The notes beneath the pieces are model-generated. The model worked only from the letters and a program-made list of their open reading frames with translations. It searched no databases and was not told where the DNA came from. A stretch of DNA of 64,000 nucleotides, taken from contig OY829331.1 of the NCBI GenBank assembly GCA_963691655.1, forward strand, positions 602,501 to 666,500, written 5' to 3'. Positions 31,802 to 43,295 of this stretch are shown here, in pieces. Positions within the stretch are counted from its first letter, which is position 1, and each line of letters opens with the position of its first letter. The translations under genes and the position numbers were made by a program. The stretch is from Toxonevra muliebris (lineage: Eukaryota; Arthropoda; Insecta; Diptera; Pallopteridae).

Positions 31802-34087
31802 TTTATCCATATATCATGCCTATTTCATAAAATAAATAAAATTGCTTATATTGAACAGCCGTTGGCTTCTTTAGTTGGATTAGTTAAATTTGGTTAAATT
31901 ATTGCAGCACACGTACAGTATGTAAAATTGATCGCAAAAGATAATATTTTAGGGCACAACAAATCGGTAACTAAGAGAGGAGATAAGTTTATAGTCATCT
32001 AGATAAATATAAGGGGAAAACAAATTTTTAAAACTGATAATATCTAAATGCCCCACATCGGTCATGAAAGTTCCGACATTTTTATCATAATTTTCGATTT
32101 TTTCAAAATTTTCAGCCAAGATTGGTTTCAAAGCTCAGAGATCTGTTATTACTTTTTATAAAAACATACAAAATGCAAAAAAAATTTCGAAATCGTATGT
32201 TTATTTATAGGTTCAAAGTTATAAGAAGTTTACATTTTAAAAAATTTTAGCTAAATTTCAAAAACCTTCTTATGACTTTGACCCTCTTCTGGCCAATGAT
32301 AAATTATACCTAAAATGTGACAATTGTACCTAATGTATCTTGTAGTTCGATATAGTCGGAAAAGGGTACAATTGTACCTACTTTTTCATACCGAAGCATT
32401 TCGGTAGCATGCCAAACACAATATTGTGTTCGTTTCATTTCAATATTCCGCATAGTCATTGTAGAAGTATTTAGAGGTAGATGCATTTTTTCAAAAAGTA
32501 GCCATTTTGAATTTGTGACAAGTAAGAGGAACACTTTAGAAATTTATTTTTTGAAATGGGTACAAAAGAGGGAGTCAGTCGTAAATTATTAATACTACTT
32601 TTATAACATAGTACTAAATTATAAATTTTATTTATGATGAAAAAGGTATAAATAATATTGTTTAAATTTGTTTTCTTTATTAGCAAATACCTTGAACATG
32701 ATAAGACTTAAAAAATTATATAAAATGCACCAAGTAATACTGTACAAATTATTTTCTTACAAATTCTCACATAAAAATTGAACTATGAAAATACAACACT
32801 GTTACAAAAAGAAGAATAGTATCAAAACGAATGTTTTCCCAATTGTCAAAGTTCCTCTTACTTGTCAAAATACATCTACCTTCTTAATTCTTCTGCCATG
32901 CGCATAGTCGTCATTTGAGTTTATCAATCATTCTGCTCTAGGTTACTGAAGTGTATGCACGGTGCTGGATTATGCACCCAGCAGTGCGTTATTTGAATTG
33001 GTGGCCTTTTTGAAAATTAAAAGCGGAAAAAAAGTGATTTAGCGCTCAGCGCGTTTTTTCAATTTAAAATATCTTCCAAAAACCGAAGAAAATTTTCATT
33101 GACTGGAAGTATCAGATGTGTGCCTGTATTAGTGAAAAAGTTTAAATGTATTGAGTTTTCTCGCACTTCTATAAGGAAACAAATTTAACGCTTTTTTAAA
33201 GAAAATACGCGTTTTATTCCTCATTTTAGCGGATTCTGAAAAACAAAAGTTGGCTGGTTGCTTCATTTCAGTATGTGTGTAGGAATAAATAAATTATTTT
33301 ATATTTTAGAAGTTTTGTCTTTTCTGTTTGTGAACGCAATAGCTTTGCATGATCGTATTTTACATTGTAAGTGCGGAATGTAGGGAACATTTTTCTATTG
33401 AAAATGATATTGCGGAATATAAAAATGATGAGCAATATTAGGTTATTATGCTCCTACAATTTCATTTCTATGATCATAGCAGGATGTAATATACATCTCT
33501 TACATTTTACAATATTTCTAAGCAATATTGCTCTAATATAAGTGAGTGAAAATGAATAATTGAAGTAAACCAAAATTTGTTTATATCATAAAGAACAACA
33601 TTTGTTAACTATCTGGGATTCTGGTTCATTAACCTTTCGTCTGTACTCCCGTGTCAAAAACGACACCTCCAAAAAAAAAAAAATAATACGAACAAAATAG
33701 ATATTAATAACTAAGAGCTTTTTCTACAGTAGTGTGTTCTTTAACTATTTCTCCCCTTAAAAAAAGAAGAAAATAACTGTGGCTAGGGGGGAATTACGGC
33801 ACCGACAATTATATTATATAAATTCTTTTTGCGCAAGTGTTGTATGGATACATTTAGGAATTGATTTTAATTTTAATTTAATTTTATTATGAATTTCATT
33901 TAATTTAATACTAATACAAAATAATGAAAAGTAATATAAATAATTAACTATTTAAGGTATTATAATTCAGTTGTCAATGGAAGATTATAGCTTTCTTTTG
34001 CGAGACTCATTAAAAGCTGCTATTCTCCCTGGCTTATTTTTTTGAATTACACGTTTTGAAGCCTGTGTAACTAATACTACACATCGC
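31802..34087. other. Long AT-rich stretch, nothing supported
   Basis: Short frames only (at most 74 codons). A TTAACCTTTCGTC near 33640 resembles a piggyBac-type end, but I found no partner. No RNA gene or host exon is apparent. Confidence 0.4.
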
Positions 34088-34550
34088 TCAGTAGCTTGAA
34101 TAAGGAATCTTTGGATCGTCAATTGGCTCATCTAAATTCATGAACTCGCGCAAAATATGATGTGGAATATTCAAAATGAAAAGTGGCTCAAACAAAATCG
34201 AATCATCATCCAAATCAATCATATCGGGATAATTCACGCAAATCAAGTTAATAGTTTGACTTTGGTATTGTCTAACTGTGGAAGAATTATTTAAAGTATC
34301 CCGTATATAAAGAATATTTCTATAGCCCATTTCACGTTTTCTCTTTCTCAAGTATCATAGCTAGTAGAACATTCTCAGAATGTGCAAAATAAGGATTATC
34401 TATGAGAACCTTGTGAATAAGTCGTTGTATATTTGTGGGTAAGAATCGCTCCAATATTTTGAATTTACAGAACAGAACAAAGCAGATACCTCCTTTCCCT
34501 ACTTTATGTTTACATTCCATATGCATGTTACAACTTAATTTCTGCAGCAT
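34088..34550 (-). pseudogene. Fragment of a repeat-associated arthropod protein
   Basis: Two minus-strand frames, 34332-34550 then 34088-34351, join by a frameshift near 34340. They read HKVLIDNPYFAHSENVLLAM then RKREMGYRNILYIRD, INLICVNYPDMIDLDDDSIL and FEPLFILNIPHHILREFMNL. The pattern (AHPENLLLSML, R.LG.RRILKAR, INF.A.DY..LI, PPL) recalls an unnamed, multi-copy arthropod protein family that I know only from repeated uncharacterised predictions. The usual FPCHTQAVER block is not seen downstream. Probably a mobile-element relic. Assignment is weak. Confidence 0.35.
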
Positions 34551-34652
34551 TTTGCAATCTTTATTTGTACCACAAAGTTTATATTTTCAATGTTTTATGC
34601 ATATCTTGCGTTGTCTTTTTAGTTATCCCTTTTTTCTTCATTTTATTTCAAT

Positions 34653-35841
34653 ATGACTAATTTAGACATATGTTCTCGTAGCAATTCCAAAGACAATTGT
34701 CATAATATGTTGCGTGTTCTTTGTAAGCAGAATAATGGTTTGAAAGTATGTCACTTGAATGCTCAGAGCCTTTGTAAAAAAATTGACGAATTTAGATACA
34801 TATTTGAAGAATCAACTGTTGATGTTGTTTGTGTGTCCGAAACCTGGTTTAATTCGTATATGAGTGATGTTATTTAAAGTTAATGTCTATAATCTTTTTC
34901 GTTCTGATAGGCAGACACATGGGGGTAGTGTTGCAATTTTTGTGAAAAGTAATATACTGTGCACCCTTAAAATCAAATCTCCTATAAATAGCGATTGTGA
35001 ATATATATTTATTGAACTCTGTGCTGCTGATCGTAAAATTATTATTGGAACAATTTACAGGCCCAACAAAAATGTTGATATTTCACTATTAGTGAATGTA
35101 ATTGAGCATATTACTTTGTCTTATACTGATGTCATCATCGCAGGTGACTTCAATAGCAATATTCTTGTAGAAGAAAATCTAACTTTCGAAATGGGTAGCC
35201 TCGGTCTATTTGCAATAAATACATCTACGCCTACGCATTTTACTAAAACCAACGAAACATTACTTGACCTATTTTTTGTAAATCATATAACTAATAAACT
35301 TCTCTATGACCAGCTTTCTGCTCCTTCGTTTTCAAAACATGACCTCATATTCTTAACATACGATTTTCGTCTTGATTTAAACATTGATGTACAATACTAC
35401 AGTTACAGGGACTATAAAAATATCGACTACGTAAACCTTGCCGCTAATATTAATATGATTGAATGGTATAAAATATATAACATGACATCCTCTAATGATC
35501 AAGTACAATTTCTGCAAACTAATGTAAACTTTTTATATGAAAAATTTGTAAATTTAAAAACCAAAAAAATTAAAAATCCAGAAAAACCATGGTTTAATAT
35601 TCACATTAAAAATTTGATTATAGAACGGAATTATGCTTATAACCATTGGAAACGATATAGGACACCAGATTTACATAAAACCTATCGCGTCTTGAAACAT
35701 AGGGTTGTGCAATATATTAAAAATGCAAAGAGTAAATATTATGAAAAGCAATTCTCAACAGCGATTGGCAATAAAATGACTTGGTCTAAGATCCGCTGTG
35801 CTGGTCTAATAAAAAACAAAATATCAATATCGAATACCTAG
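34653..35841 (+). pseudogene. LINE APE endonuclease
   Basis: The first frame (34653-34877) reads LKVCHLNAQSLCKKIDEFR and VDVVCVSETWFNSYMSD, with the catalytic Asn and Glu motifs of APE-type endonucleases. A frameshift at about 34875 leads to the second frame (to 35841): VYNLFRSDRQTHGGSVAIFV, GTIYRPNKN, IIAGDFNSNI, LLDLFFVN and SFSKHDLIFL, the last carrying the catalytic SDH-type motif as SKHD. The frame runs on into the linker (NPEKPWFNIHIKNLI). The enzyme would nick target DNA. Confidence 0.8.
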
Positions 35842-37419
35842 ATGTAATAAACAAACAGTTTTTAGATATTCCAATGCCTCCAGTCATAAATAATAATTAT
35901 ATTGATTCAATCAGTTGTCTGCTACCAGATATATCATTTAGTTTCTCTTGTGTTGATCAGTGTGACGTATTATAATATTTTTTGTCGGTTAAACACACTT
36001 CCTCTGGTTTTGACAATGTCTGTCCCATATTTTTTAAGTCCTTATTACCCAATTTACTGCCATTTATTACACATATATATAAAATACTATTTTCACAACT
36101 TCTACTTTTCCATGTGTTTGGAAAAAAGCAAAAATAATTCCCATACCTAAGACTAATAATGAGTATAGACCTATCGCTATTCTTCCATACCTCTCCAAAG
36201 TGTTTGAAATGCTGATGTTCAAGCAGGTGAATAATTTTGTTACTAAATATTTCTTAATACATAATAAACAATCTGGTTTTCGAAAAGGTCATAGCTGCAT
36301 AACTGCCTTAACTAATGTAATAGAAGATATTCGACTTAATTTGGATGACAATAAAGTTATCTTTTTAACCCTTCTTGATCACTCAAAAGCTTTTGACAGT
36401 GTCGATCACAATATTTTAAAAACCAAATTATCGAAACTATATGCTTATTCTTCTTCTTCTATTAACCTGATATCTTCTAACCTTCAAGGTAGAACACAGG
36501 CTGTTAGTCATGACTGTAATGTTTCTCAATTTCTATCTGTTAACAGAGGCGTTCCACAAGGATCCATCTTAGGACCGTTCTCTTTTCTATATATATAAAT
36601 GATCTACCTACTGTTCTAACTGACATAAACATTCATATGTATGCTGACGATGTTCAGCTGTATACTTCCTGCAACGTAGAAGACATTCAAAGATGCATCG
36701 GTAAAATTAATGATAATTTAGTACATGTAAATGAGTGGGCAAATAAAAATGGCTTGTCGCTTACAAGAAGCCACTTGATACTTCTGATTTTCCTAATATT
36801 GTTTTAAATGATTCTATAATTGATTTTACCACTTCAACAAGAAACCTAGGAATAATATTCAATCAAACTTTGACATGGAATACGCATATTAATAATGCCA
36901 TTGGGAAAACATACGGTATGCTACGCGCACTGTGGGCTACACAGTATTTCACACCACACAAGATAAGATTACAGCTGGTGAAATCCTGATGTGCCAACTC
37001 TTCTGTACGGTAGCGAAATTTTCGGAAATTGTGATACTGAATGCAGACGAAAACTTATTGTTTTATTTCACAACCTTACTCGGTATGTTTTCGGGCTAAA
37101 ATACAGTGACCATGTCTCCAGTTTTTCTAAGCGTATATATTCTATGTCTTTCGAAAATGTTTTTAAATTCCGTGCACTTATATTTTTGCATAAAATTTTT
37201 AATGCAAAACAACCTGAGTTTCTATTCACAAGACTTACAACAACTCGATCGAAAAGAAATAACATTTTTGTTCCTTTAAAATTCAATTTACTTTCTTCTG
37301 AGAGGCAATTCTTTGTCAGTACGACTCGTCTTTGGAACTCGCTACCAAACAGTTTTTTGCAATTAAACAACGCAATGCATTTTAAATCAAAATTAAAAGA
37401 ATTTTTTTATAACTTGTGA
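35842..37419 (+). pseudogene. LINE reverse transcriptase and C-terminus
   Basis: After a broken stretch the RT reads YRPIAILPYLSKVFEMLM, NKQSGFRKGHSCITAL, LDHSKAFDSVDHNIL, NRGVPQGSILGPFSF (36200-36598) and, after a stop and frameshift, MYADDVQLYT (36637-36666). The C-terminal part (36991-37419) includes VPTLLYGSEIFGNCD, YVFGLKYSDHVSSFS and TRLWNSLPNSF. YADDVQLY and WNSLP are typical of the CR1/Jockey group. Stops and shifts between 36598 and 36990 rule out function. Confidence 0.75.
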
Positions 37420-37693
37420 TACTTATTTATTAATTTATTATTCTCAGAAGCGTGTGATATGTATATGATTTGTGAATGTTATTTTAGGGTTTTGATGTAT
37501 CTGCTTTGTTTTTTCCTTGTTTTTATCTGTTTATTTATAAATTTAGATTTAAGGTAATTATATGTTTTTTAACTTTAATATTTAATATCTGAACTCCGAT
37601 TGTAAATATGCAACTATATCTGTGACTAGCACTTTAAATAATAAGATTGTAAATCTTCTAGTGTTAGGATGAACTCAAAATTATAATATTAAA

Positions 37694-37783
37694 CACTTCC
37701 ATTTACTACAGAATAATTTTATTTAACCCTTATATTGGCACTTCCATTTACTACAGAATAATTTTATTTAACCCTTATATGGC
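37694..37783. repeat. 45-bp tandem duplication
   Basis: A 42-base block beginning CACTTCCATTTACTACAGAA is present at 37694-37735 and again at 37739-37780. Each copy contains TTAACCC. Confidence 0.85.
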
Positions 37784-38100
37784 GTTGTCAACCAACTCCT
37801 TTGCACAAAATCTCAGTACAATAAGATGTGTGGTTTCGGTGATATACTCAAAATATCATTAAGATTGCATGGGAGGTGCCACGGTCATTTGAACACAAAT
37901 TCAGATCTGAAACTCCAGTATAAGCTCGTTATTGGCAAATAATATTTCCGCACAAAAATTGGAGCTTGTGATATCTCATAATAAATATTTAGGTTATATG
38001 GTAGGTGCCACACCCCTTTTTCCAACCAAAACTCCGGCACCCCGAACAAATAGAGGGTTGATTGAAAGGCAAAAAATATTTATCTTCTTATAATAAACAA
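37784..38100. repeat. Copies of the 125-bp periodic repeat family
   Basis: Motifs GGGAGGTGCCACGG, GGTAGGTGCCACAC, CTCGTTATTGGCAAA and GATATCTCATAATAAA recur, as in 15740-16680. Confidence 0.45.
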
Positions 38101-38746
38101 CTTTCTCTCAGAGGTCAACAATGTAGGACTTCAAATTAATAAACTTACCTACTAAAATCCCATCACAATTCGATATTTACATTTTTCATTTTTGTTCAAA
38201 TATCAGCAAATTTGTTTTATAGCGCGGAATTGCCGATTTTAACTTCTGCTGCTGTAAACAAACAAAACTGAATTTGGTTTGAATTGAATATTTTTCATTT
38301 TGCCGGCGAAACTTATGATCATTGTTTATGTTTGTGTTGGTAGTAATCGATGGATAGTTTATTAGTTTGTCATCTTACATCATTGATGTCTGAGACAAAG
38401 TTGTTTATTATGAAAAGATAAATATTGTTTGCTTTTACAGCAATCCTCAAGTTGCTCGGCGTACCGCAATTTTGGGAGATTTTCAGAGTATATGTCCCCA
38501 AAACCAATTTTGTTTTTCAGACACCCTTTTTACTTTTTTATGAGGAATATTTTTATCGAGAGAAGTATGTCAGTATTCCTAGCCATTTAGCCTGTATGAA
38601 CAATTTTAAATAAATTTTTACCAAAAATCCTCCAAAACAGAGGTACAGAGAGCAGGTGGATTTGTTATAAATGTTATGATTTTTGCAAAAGAAATAAAAT
38701 AAAGAAGTTAAGCAAAAATATATTCCGTCGCATCTGCACATGTATC
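38101..38746. other. AT-rich stretch, nothing supported
   Basis: One 62-codon frame (38425-38613), not recognisable. No other signal. Confidence 0.4.
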
Positions 38747-38820
38747 GTCGCTTGAGAATTGATTTGGCGTATGTGTATAAGTATTCGTATGCACATACGC
38801 CAAATCAATTCTCAGGCGAC
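38747..38820. repeat. Foldback hairpin, copy 2
   Basis: Arms 38747-38775 and 38792-38820 (29 bp each, one G-T mismatch) around a 16-base loop. The core GAGAATTGATTTGGCGTATG is the same as in the hairpin at 30941-31012. Flanks also share TATCGTCGC before the hairpin. Confidence 0.9.
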
Positions 38821-38929
38821 AGTATGTTTGTAGAATTTATACGTAAATATGTAAAATAAATACAAAAATTGTTTGTTTACAGGTTATTGTAGCAGTGGTA
38901 TATGAAATTTAACATGTACAAAAGAACAC

Positions 38930-40090
38930 CAGTGCTGTCGTTTTGGAAATTTTAAGGGGAGGAATTTTACCTTTCGATCGGAGGATTTTGCATTACAGGG
39001 GAGGAATTTTTCTAAGTGTTTCAAAAGTTTTCCGATAAGTATTACGTACTTAGATAATTGCAAACAGTTCCACTAATGTATAGACCATTTTTTATAAAAA
39101 AAACGATTTTTATTCACCGTTTTTTTGTTACAAATTCAGTCATTCTTAAAGCTATAAAAGTTATGAAAAATAAACAAATTAATATAAAAACAAAATATTC
39201 TTTCTTTAGAAACAAACGGTTTAATATTATGTATTTACATTGGTAAATAATAATAAAAACCAACAAAGATTTAAAAACTAAAATAAACTAGTTTCCTTCT
39301 TCTGAAAACCAGGTATAAAAAATAGGATGTTATTTTCCAATTTAGAAAACATTTTTTCTTTTAAAGCATTTTTTAAATATAAAATTTCACACCACACTTC
39401 CAGTTCCAAATCCAATAAATATAAAAATTCATTGCTAATTTATTGATATTTATTAAATACATATGCAAGCTTACTTTTACACGGTTTTTCTGCTATTGAT
39501 TTCAATTGTCAAGAATTACAAACATTAACAAAGCCAAGCAAAAAATTCTGGAAATGGAGAACGAAGTTTTGAATTTGACAGTAACCCAGTGACAAATAAA
39601 ACAGAGTCATAGTAACAGTTGTCACCGTAGCCTAGTGGTTAGTGTATTGGACTGCTACGCATAGTTCTCCGGGTTAATATCTAGTCAAACTCAAAAATAG
39701 AAAAAAAAATTATTTTCTGCATTGCACCATCTCTTAGTTGACAATGGCAAACCTCCAAGAGTAAAAAAAATGTCTATGAAAAGCTTTTCACTTCGCCGTT
39801 CGGATTCGGCATAAAACTGTAGGTCCCTTCCATTCGTGTACAAATATAACTCACACAACATGAATGGATGCGAAAAGCTCGGCCGTGGCCCTCCAGAGGC
39901 TGTTGTGCCATAATAGAAGTAGTAGTAGTCACACTTAGTAACAAATATTTCACAGACAGAACGAAAATAACAGAAAACTTTTGGTTTGATTTATTTTTAT
40001 TTTGCATATAACCCAAAAATTCAAGAATATGAAATAGGAGGATTTTTCCCAATTGGGGAAGACCGGAGGATTGAGATTTGAGCGGAATAC
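38930..40090. repeat. GGGGAGGAAT-type repeat carrying a SINE
   Basis: The left part (38935-39015) repeats AGGGGAGGAATTTT and CGGAGGATTTTG, and the right part (40035-40080) has AGGAGGATTTTTCCC and CCGGAGGATTGAG. The layout, G-rich motifs at both ends and AT-rich interior, resembles the GGGGAAT elements at 5397-6438 and 42620-43145. A SINE (39618-39915) is inserted. Superfamily unknown. Confidence 0.4.
39618..39915 (+). mobile_element. tRNA-derived SINE, best copy
   Basis: The head at 39622-39690 has an A box (TAGCCTAGTGGTTAGTGT) and a degenerate B box (GGGTTAATATC). The body follows with ACAATGGCAAACCTCCAAGA, the shared GTTCGGATTCGGCATAAAAC core and ATGAATGGATGCGAAAAGCT. The 3' end GGCTGTTGTGCCATAATAG is followed by an AGTAGTAGTAG tail. 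Other copies: 2168-2455, 22405-22650 and 25545-25745, all on the minus strand. It depends on a LINE for movement; which one is unknown. Confidence 0.8.
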
Positions 40091-40094
40091 AGAT

Positions 40095-41503
40095 TCACAA
40101 CCACATATAGATTCCTTATCCCATACAGATTGTCTTGAAAATTTGTAACTGTGAATTTTAGTAGGTTGTGGTTGTGAATCTGTATGGGGTTAGGAGAAAT
40201 TATTTTATACTTTTTAGTCCATTTTAAAAACGTGGTATATTAAAAATATTTTTTATTTAAATTATTATTTTTTACTTTTTAGTCTTGTGTGTGTGAAATT
40301 TTGCAATCGATTTTAAGTAAAGACCAGAACTGTAAAAGAATGCATTCAATTTATTTGCAATACCTTGAAGTCATGGTTAATAACCGACAATTTGCACTAA
40401 ATTGGAGTGACTCGAAGTCAATTGAAGTTTTGAAGTAACTTGGACTCAATTGGAATTTGAAATTGTTGACACATTGAATCAAAACCAATTGCCTAAGCAA
40501 TGTCACAATTAACTATTGGACTCGTGCAAGATCATTTTCCCCAGATTGCGAATAGCCCTATTCATTAAATATAACAGAATTCAAATTATATTTTCTCACA
40601 TAAATGGGTACTCAATAAATATTGTTTTTACATTGCACTTCGTTGTGATTCTACATTTTGAAACAGAAATGAAATAAAGGCAATTGCCAAATACATAAAA
40701 AGAAGAAGATTTGTTGTTATGGATGTAAAAATGTACAAGAAGAATAATTTATTTATATATTAAAATATAAAATATGAAAAGTTCTAACATTTTAGCTAAA
40801 TATACTTATTTACATACATATATTTAGGTACAATGTTGAAAATAGTGATATTTCTTCGCATTTTGATTTCATGAAATCAGTAGAAAAAGATTTAAAGGTA
40901 CTTATATAAAATTCATAAAATCAAAACAAAACGTTTACATATTTGTATATAAAGAATATATAAATACTGTAAATGTTGAAAGTTATTTATTTCATCAAAC
41001 ACGTCAAACTCATCCATTCATACATTTTTGTCTGCTGGATGTGTTGACAACCGTCGCTGTCACACCATCGGTATTGCACCTCTCTGCTGTTTCTACGATT
41101 TTTTGTTTCGATTCCAGCAAGAGCAAATTGCGATCTCTTTACAATCTATACTCTTTGTAAGCGGAACAAAACGAAAAGAAAAGTTTGTTATTGTCTGTTT
41201 TTGTTTTCTCTCTCATTTGTCTTTGAATTTGTGTATGTATACACATATACATATATTCTACTCCCGCTAAAGCAATGATTTTAACAACGATGAATTCAAT
41301 GCTTTGATCTATGAAAAAAATGGAAAAACTTCCGATGCTAATATTTTAAATATTATTATATTTATATATATTTTAGATATTTCATATTGCATTGTCTTCC
41401 AGTTCTGAACTATATTTTAAATTTCAAGTCTCTAGATTGCAAAATTTGTACCGAACAGACTGACAGACAGACACAATTGAAAGCGAGTTGATATAAACGT
41501 GGT
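40095..41503. repeat. Repeat D, copy 1
   Basis: About 1.4 kb nearly identical to 60658-62317 (copy 3), ending in CGAGTTGATATAAACGTGGT. In this copy the long hairpin of copy 3 is reduced: only the inner part of the left arm and the right arm remain (40095-40200). It contains frames such as 41028-41270 that are repeated in copy 3 but show no protein domain. A TGACAGACAGACA motif precedes the terminus. Confidence 0.8.
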
Positions 41504-42080
41504 AAAAAGGCATTTGCCAAATATCATAGTAAGAAGAAGATTTGTTGTTATGAATGTAAAAATGTATAAGGAGGATAATTTATTAAAATTTATGAAATAT
41601 GAACAGTTCAAACATTTTGCCTAAATATATTTATTTACATATATTTAGGTAAAATGTTGAAAATAGTAATAACAATTTCTTCGCATTTTGATTTCATGAA
41701 ATCAGAATCAAAAAAGATTCAAAAATACTTAAATAAAATACATAAAATCAAAACAAAACTTTTCCATATTTGATATAAAGAATATATAAAATTCTGTAAA
41801 TGTTGAATGTTATTTGCCAAAAGGAATGTAAAATATTTGTTTATCAAACACGTCAACTCATCCATTCATACATTTTTGTCCGCTGGATGTGTTAAAAACC
41901 ATCGCTTTCACACCATCGGTATTGGACCTCGTTGCTGGCTTCTACGATTTCATGTTCCAATTTCAGCAAGAGCGAATTGCGACCTCTTTACAATCTATAA
42001 TCTTTGAGCGAATTGCGACGAAAAGAAAAAGTTCGTTATTGTTTGTTTCTGTTCTCTGCTTATATCTTCTCTCTCTCATT
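41504..42080. repeat. Repeat D, partial copy 2
   Basis: Directly downstream of copy 1 and in the same orientation. It repeats the inner half of the unit (GGCATTTGCCAAAT through the CTCTCTCATTTGTCT region) with more divergence. The frame 41889-42173 is the counterpart of 41028-41270. Confidence 0.75.
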
Positions 42081-42088
42081 TGTCTATG

Positions 42089-42605
42089 TGGTTGTTCAAA
42101 CGGGAGCAAGCATGAAAAGCCTGGGCAGGCGTGTCGTGTTCACATGAGTGCAACCATGACGGACTTTTTCTAATTAAAAACAAACAGTGGAATTGGAATT
42201 TTGTCACTTTTTCTTGTGCTCATTAAGATAGGTTCTTTTGTTCGCAAAAAATGCAAAAGAAATATCAATTATGTGCGTTAAATATGTACTAAAAATTAAA
42301 TAAAAGCAGCAATCTCTCAAGAAATTAAAATAAGTTTAAAGAAAAAATAGCAAGAAAATGAAGTCTGTGCGTGCCGTAGATGCACATTGTTTGTTTGCGT
42401 TCATGTTGCCTATTCAACTTCAAAAAAATTATGAGGGAAAGTGACAAAATCGGAACAATATGAACATGGAACATTCATCAATGCGCCGATTTTTATTTTA
42501 TTTTTGGATTTTCAGTGCAACTCTGCTATCTCTTTCTCTCTACCTATTTCTTCTACCTTTCTCTTTCAGACATGATTCATGCCAGCCCTCGTCTGAACAG
42601 CCACT
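42089..42605. mobile_element. Foldback element related to the MITE at 23535
   Basis: Left end GTGGTTGTTCAAACGGGAGC with AAGCATGAAAAGCCT is mirrored by CATGATTCATGCC through GTCTGAACAGCCAC at 42570-42605. Similar termini occur at 23535-23692. The interior is AT-rich and non-coding. Confidence 0.5.
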
Positions 42606-42619
42606 ATGAATGTGTGTAT

Positions 42620-43145
42620 GTATCAGCCAACTTGCGGGGAATTCCCCGATTTGTGGGGAATTTTACTTAATACGGGGAATCGGAGAATGAGCTGTTTTTA
42701 GCGGGGAATTTGAAACCGCTCAGCTTTTAATCAATAAAGTCTGTAGCAAATTTTTTGTAAAATTTTATGTAATGAAATCGTTTAACTTTTGAAATACTTC
42801 ATATTTTGAGTCTTGAGTCTTAATCTCTTCGAAAATCAATTTTTAAAAAAGTGTGCAATTTGAAAGTATTATATTTCAAAAGTATTTTGTAAAAATTTCA
42901 GAGAGAAACTCGAAGTGCTATAGTAGATATAGACGATTATAGCGGCGAGTGCCAGTCAGGCCAAAATAAAATCCCCATGTGGCGAAAGAATTCCGGAGTC
43001 AGAAAGTACCTTACTATTAACCTACCAGTTGTGAAGCGCATTAAAATAGCATTAACCTTGATCAATTTTAAGCGTATGTTGCATTATAATATAAAATTAT
43101 ACCGGTGCGGGGAATTTGATTGAAAATCGGTGAATTTCTCGAGAA
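42620..43145. mobile_element. GGGGAAT-motif repeat element, copy 2
   Basis: Shares CCAACTTGCGGGGAATT and GGGGAAT clusters at the left and ACCGGTGCGGGGAAT at the right with copy 1 (5397-6438). The central 28S segment is absent here. No protein is encoded. Confidence 0.55.
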
Positions 43146-43295
43146 AATTTTCAACTAAAACTTTATTAAAATGTAAGTTTTCTGCGTTCAGCCTGATGCT
43201 GCAATAGCTTTGGTGTCTACCGCGTACAAATGTTTCGTTATGTTCTGCTTATTATTTACCGTTATTAGATTTGCGTAGACAATGCTGATTTTAAA

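Larger units (their letters stand above)
34653..37419 (+). mobile_element. Second CR1/Jockey-group LINE, decayed
   Basis: It contains endonuclease, reverse transcriptase and C-terminal region in order, all on the plus strand, with several frameshifts and stops. It differs in sequence from the LINE at 10551-14252. ORF1 is not recognisable upstream. The 3' boundary is not clear: AT-rich DNA without a simple tail follows 37419 up to the 45-bp tandem repeat at 37694. Confidence 0.75.

Noticed and set aside
33640..33800. Third TTAA-CC MITE
   Set aside because: A left end TTAACCTTTCGTC is present but no matching right end was found.
41028..41270. 80-codon frame as a gene
   Set aside because: Repeated in the D copies at 41889 and 61804, cysteine- and phenylalanine-rich without domain or conserved start.
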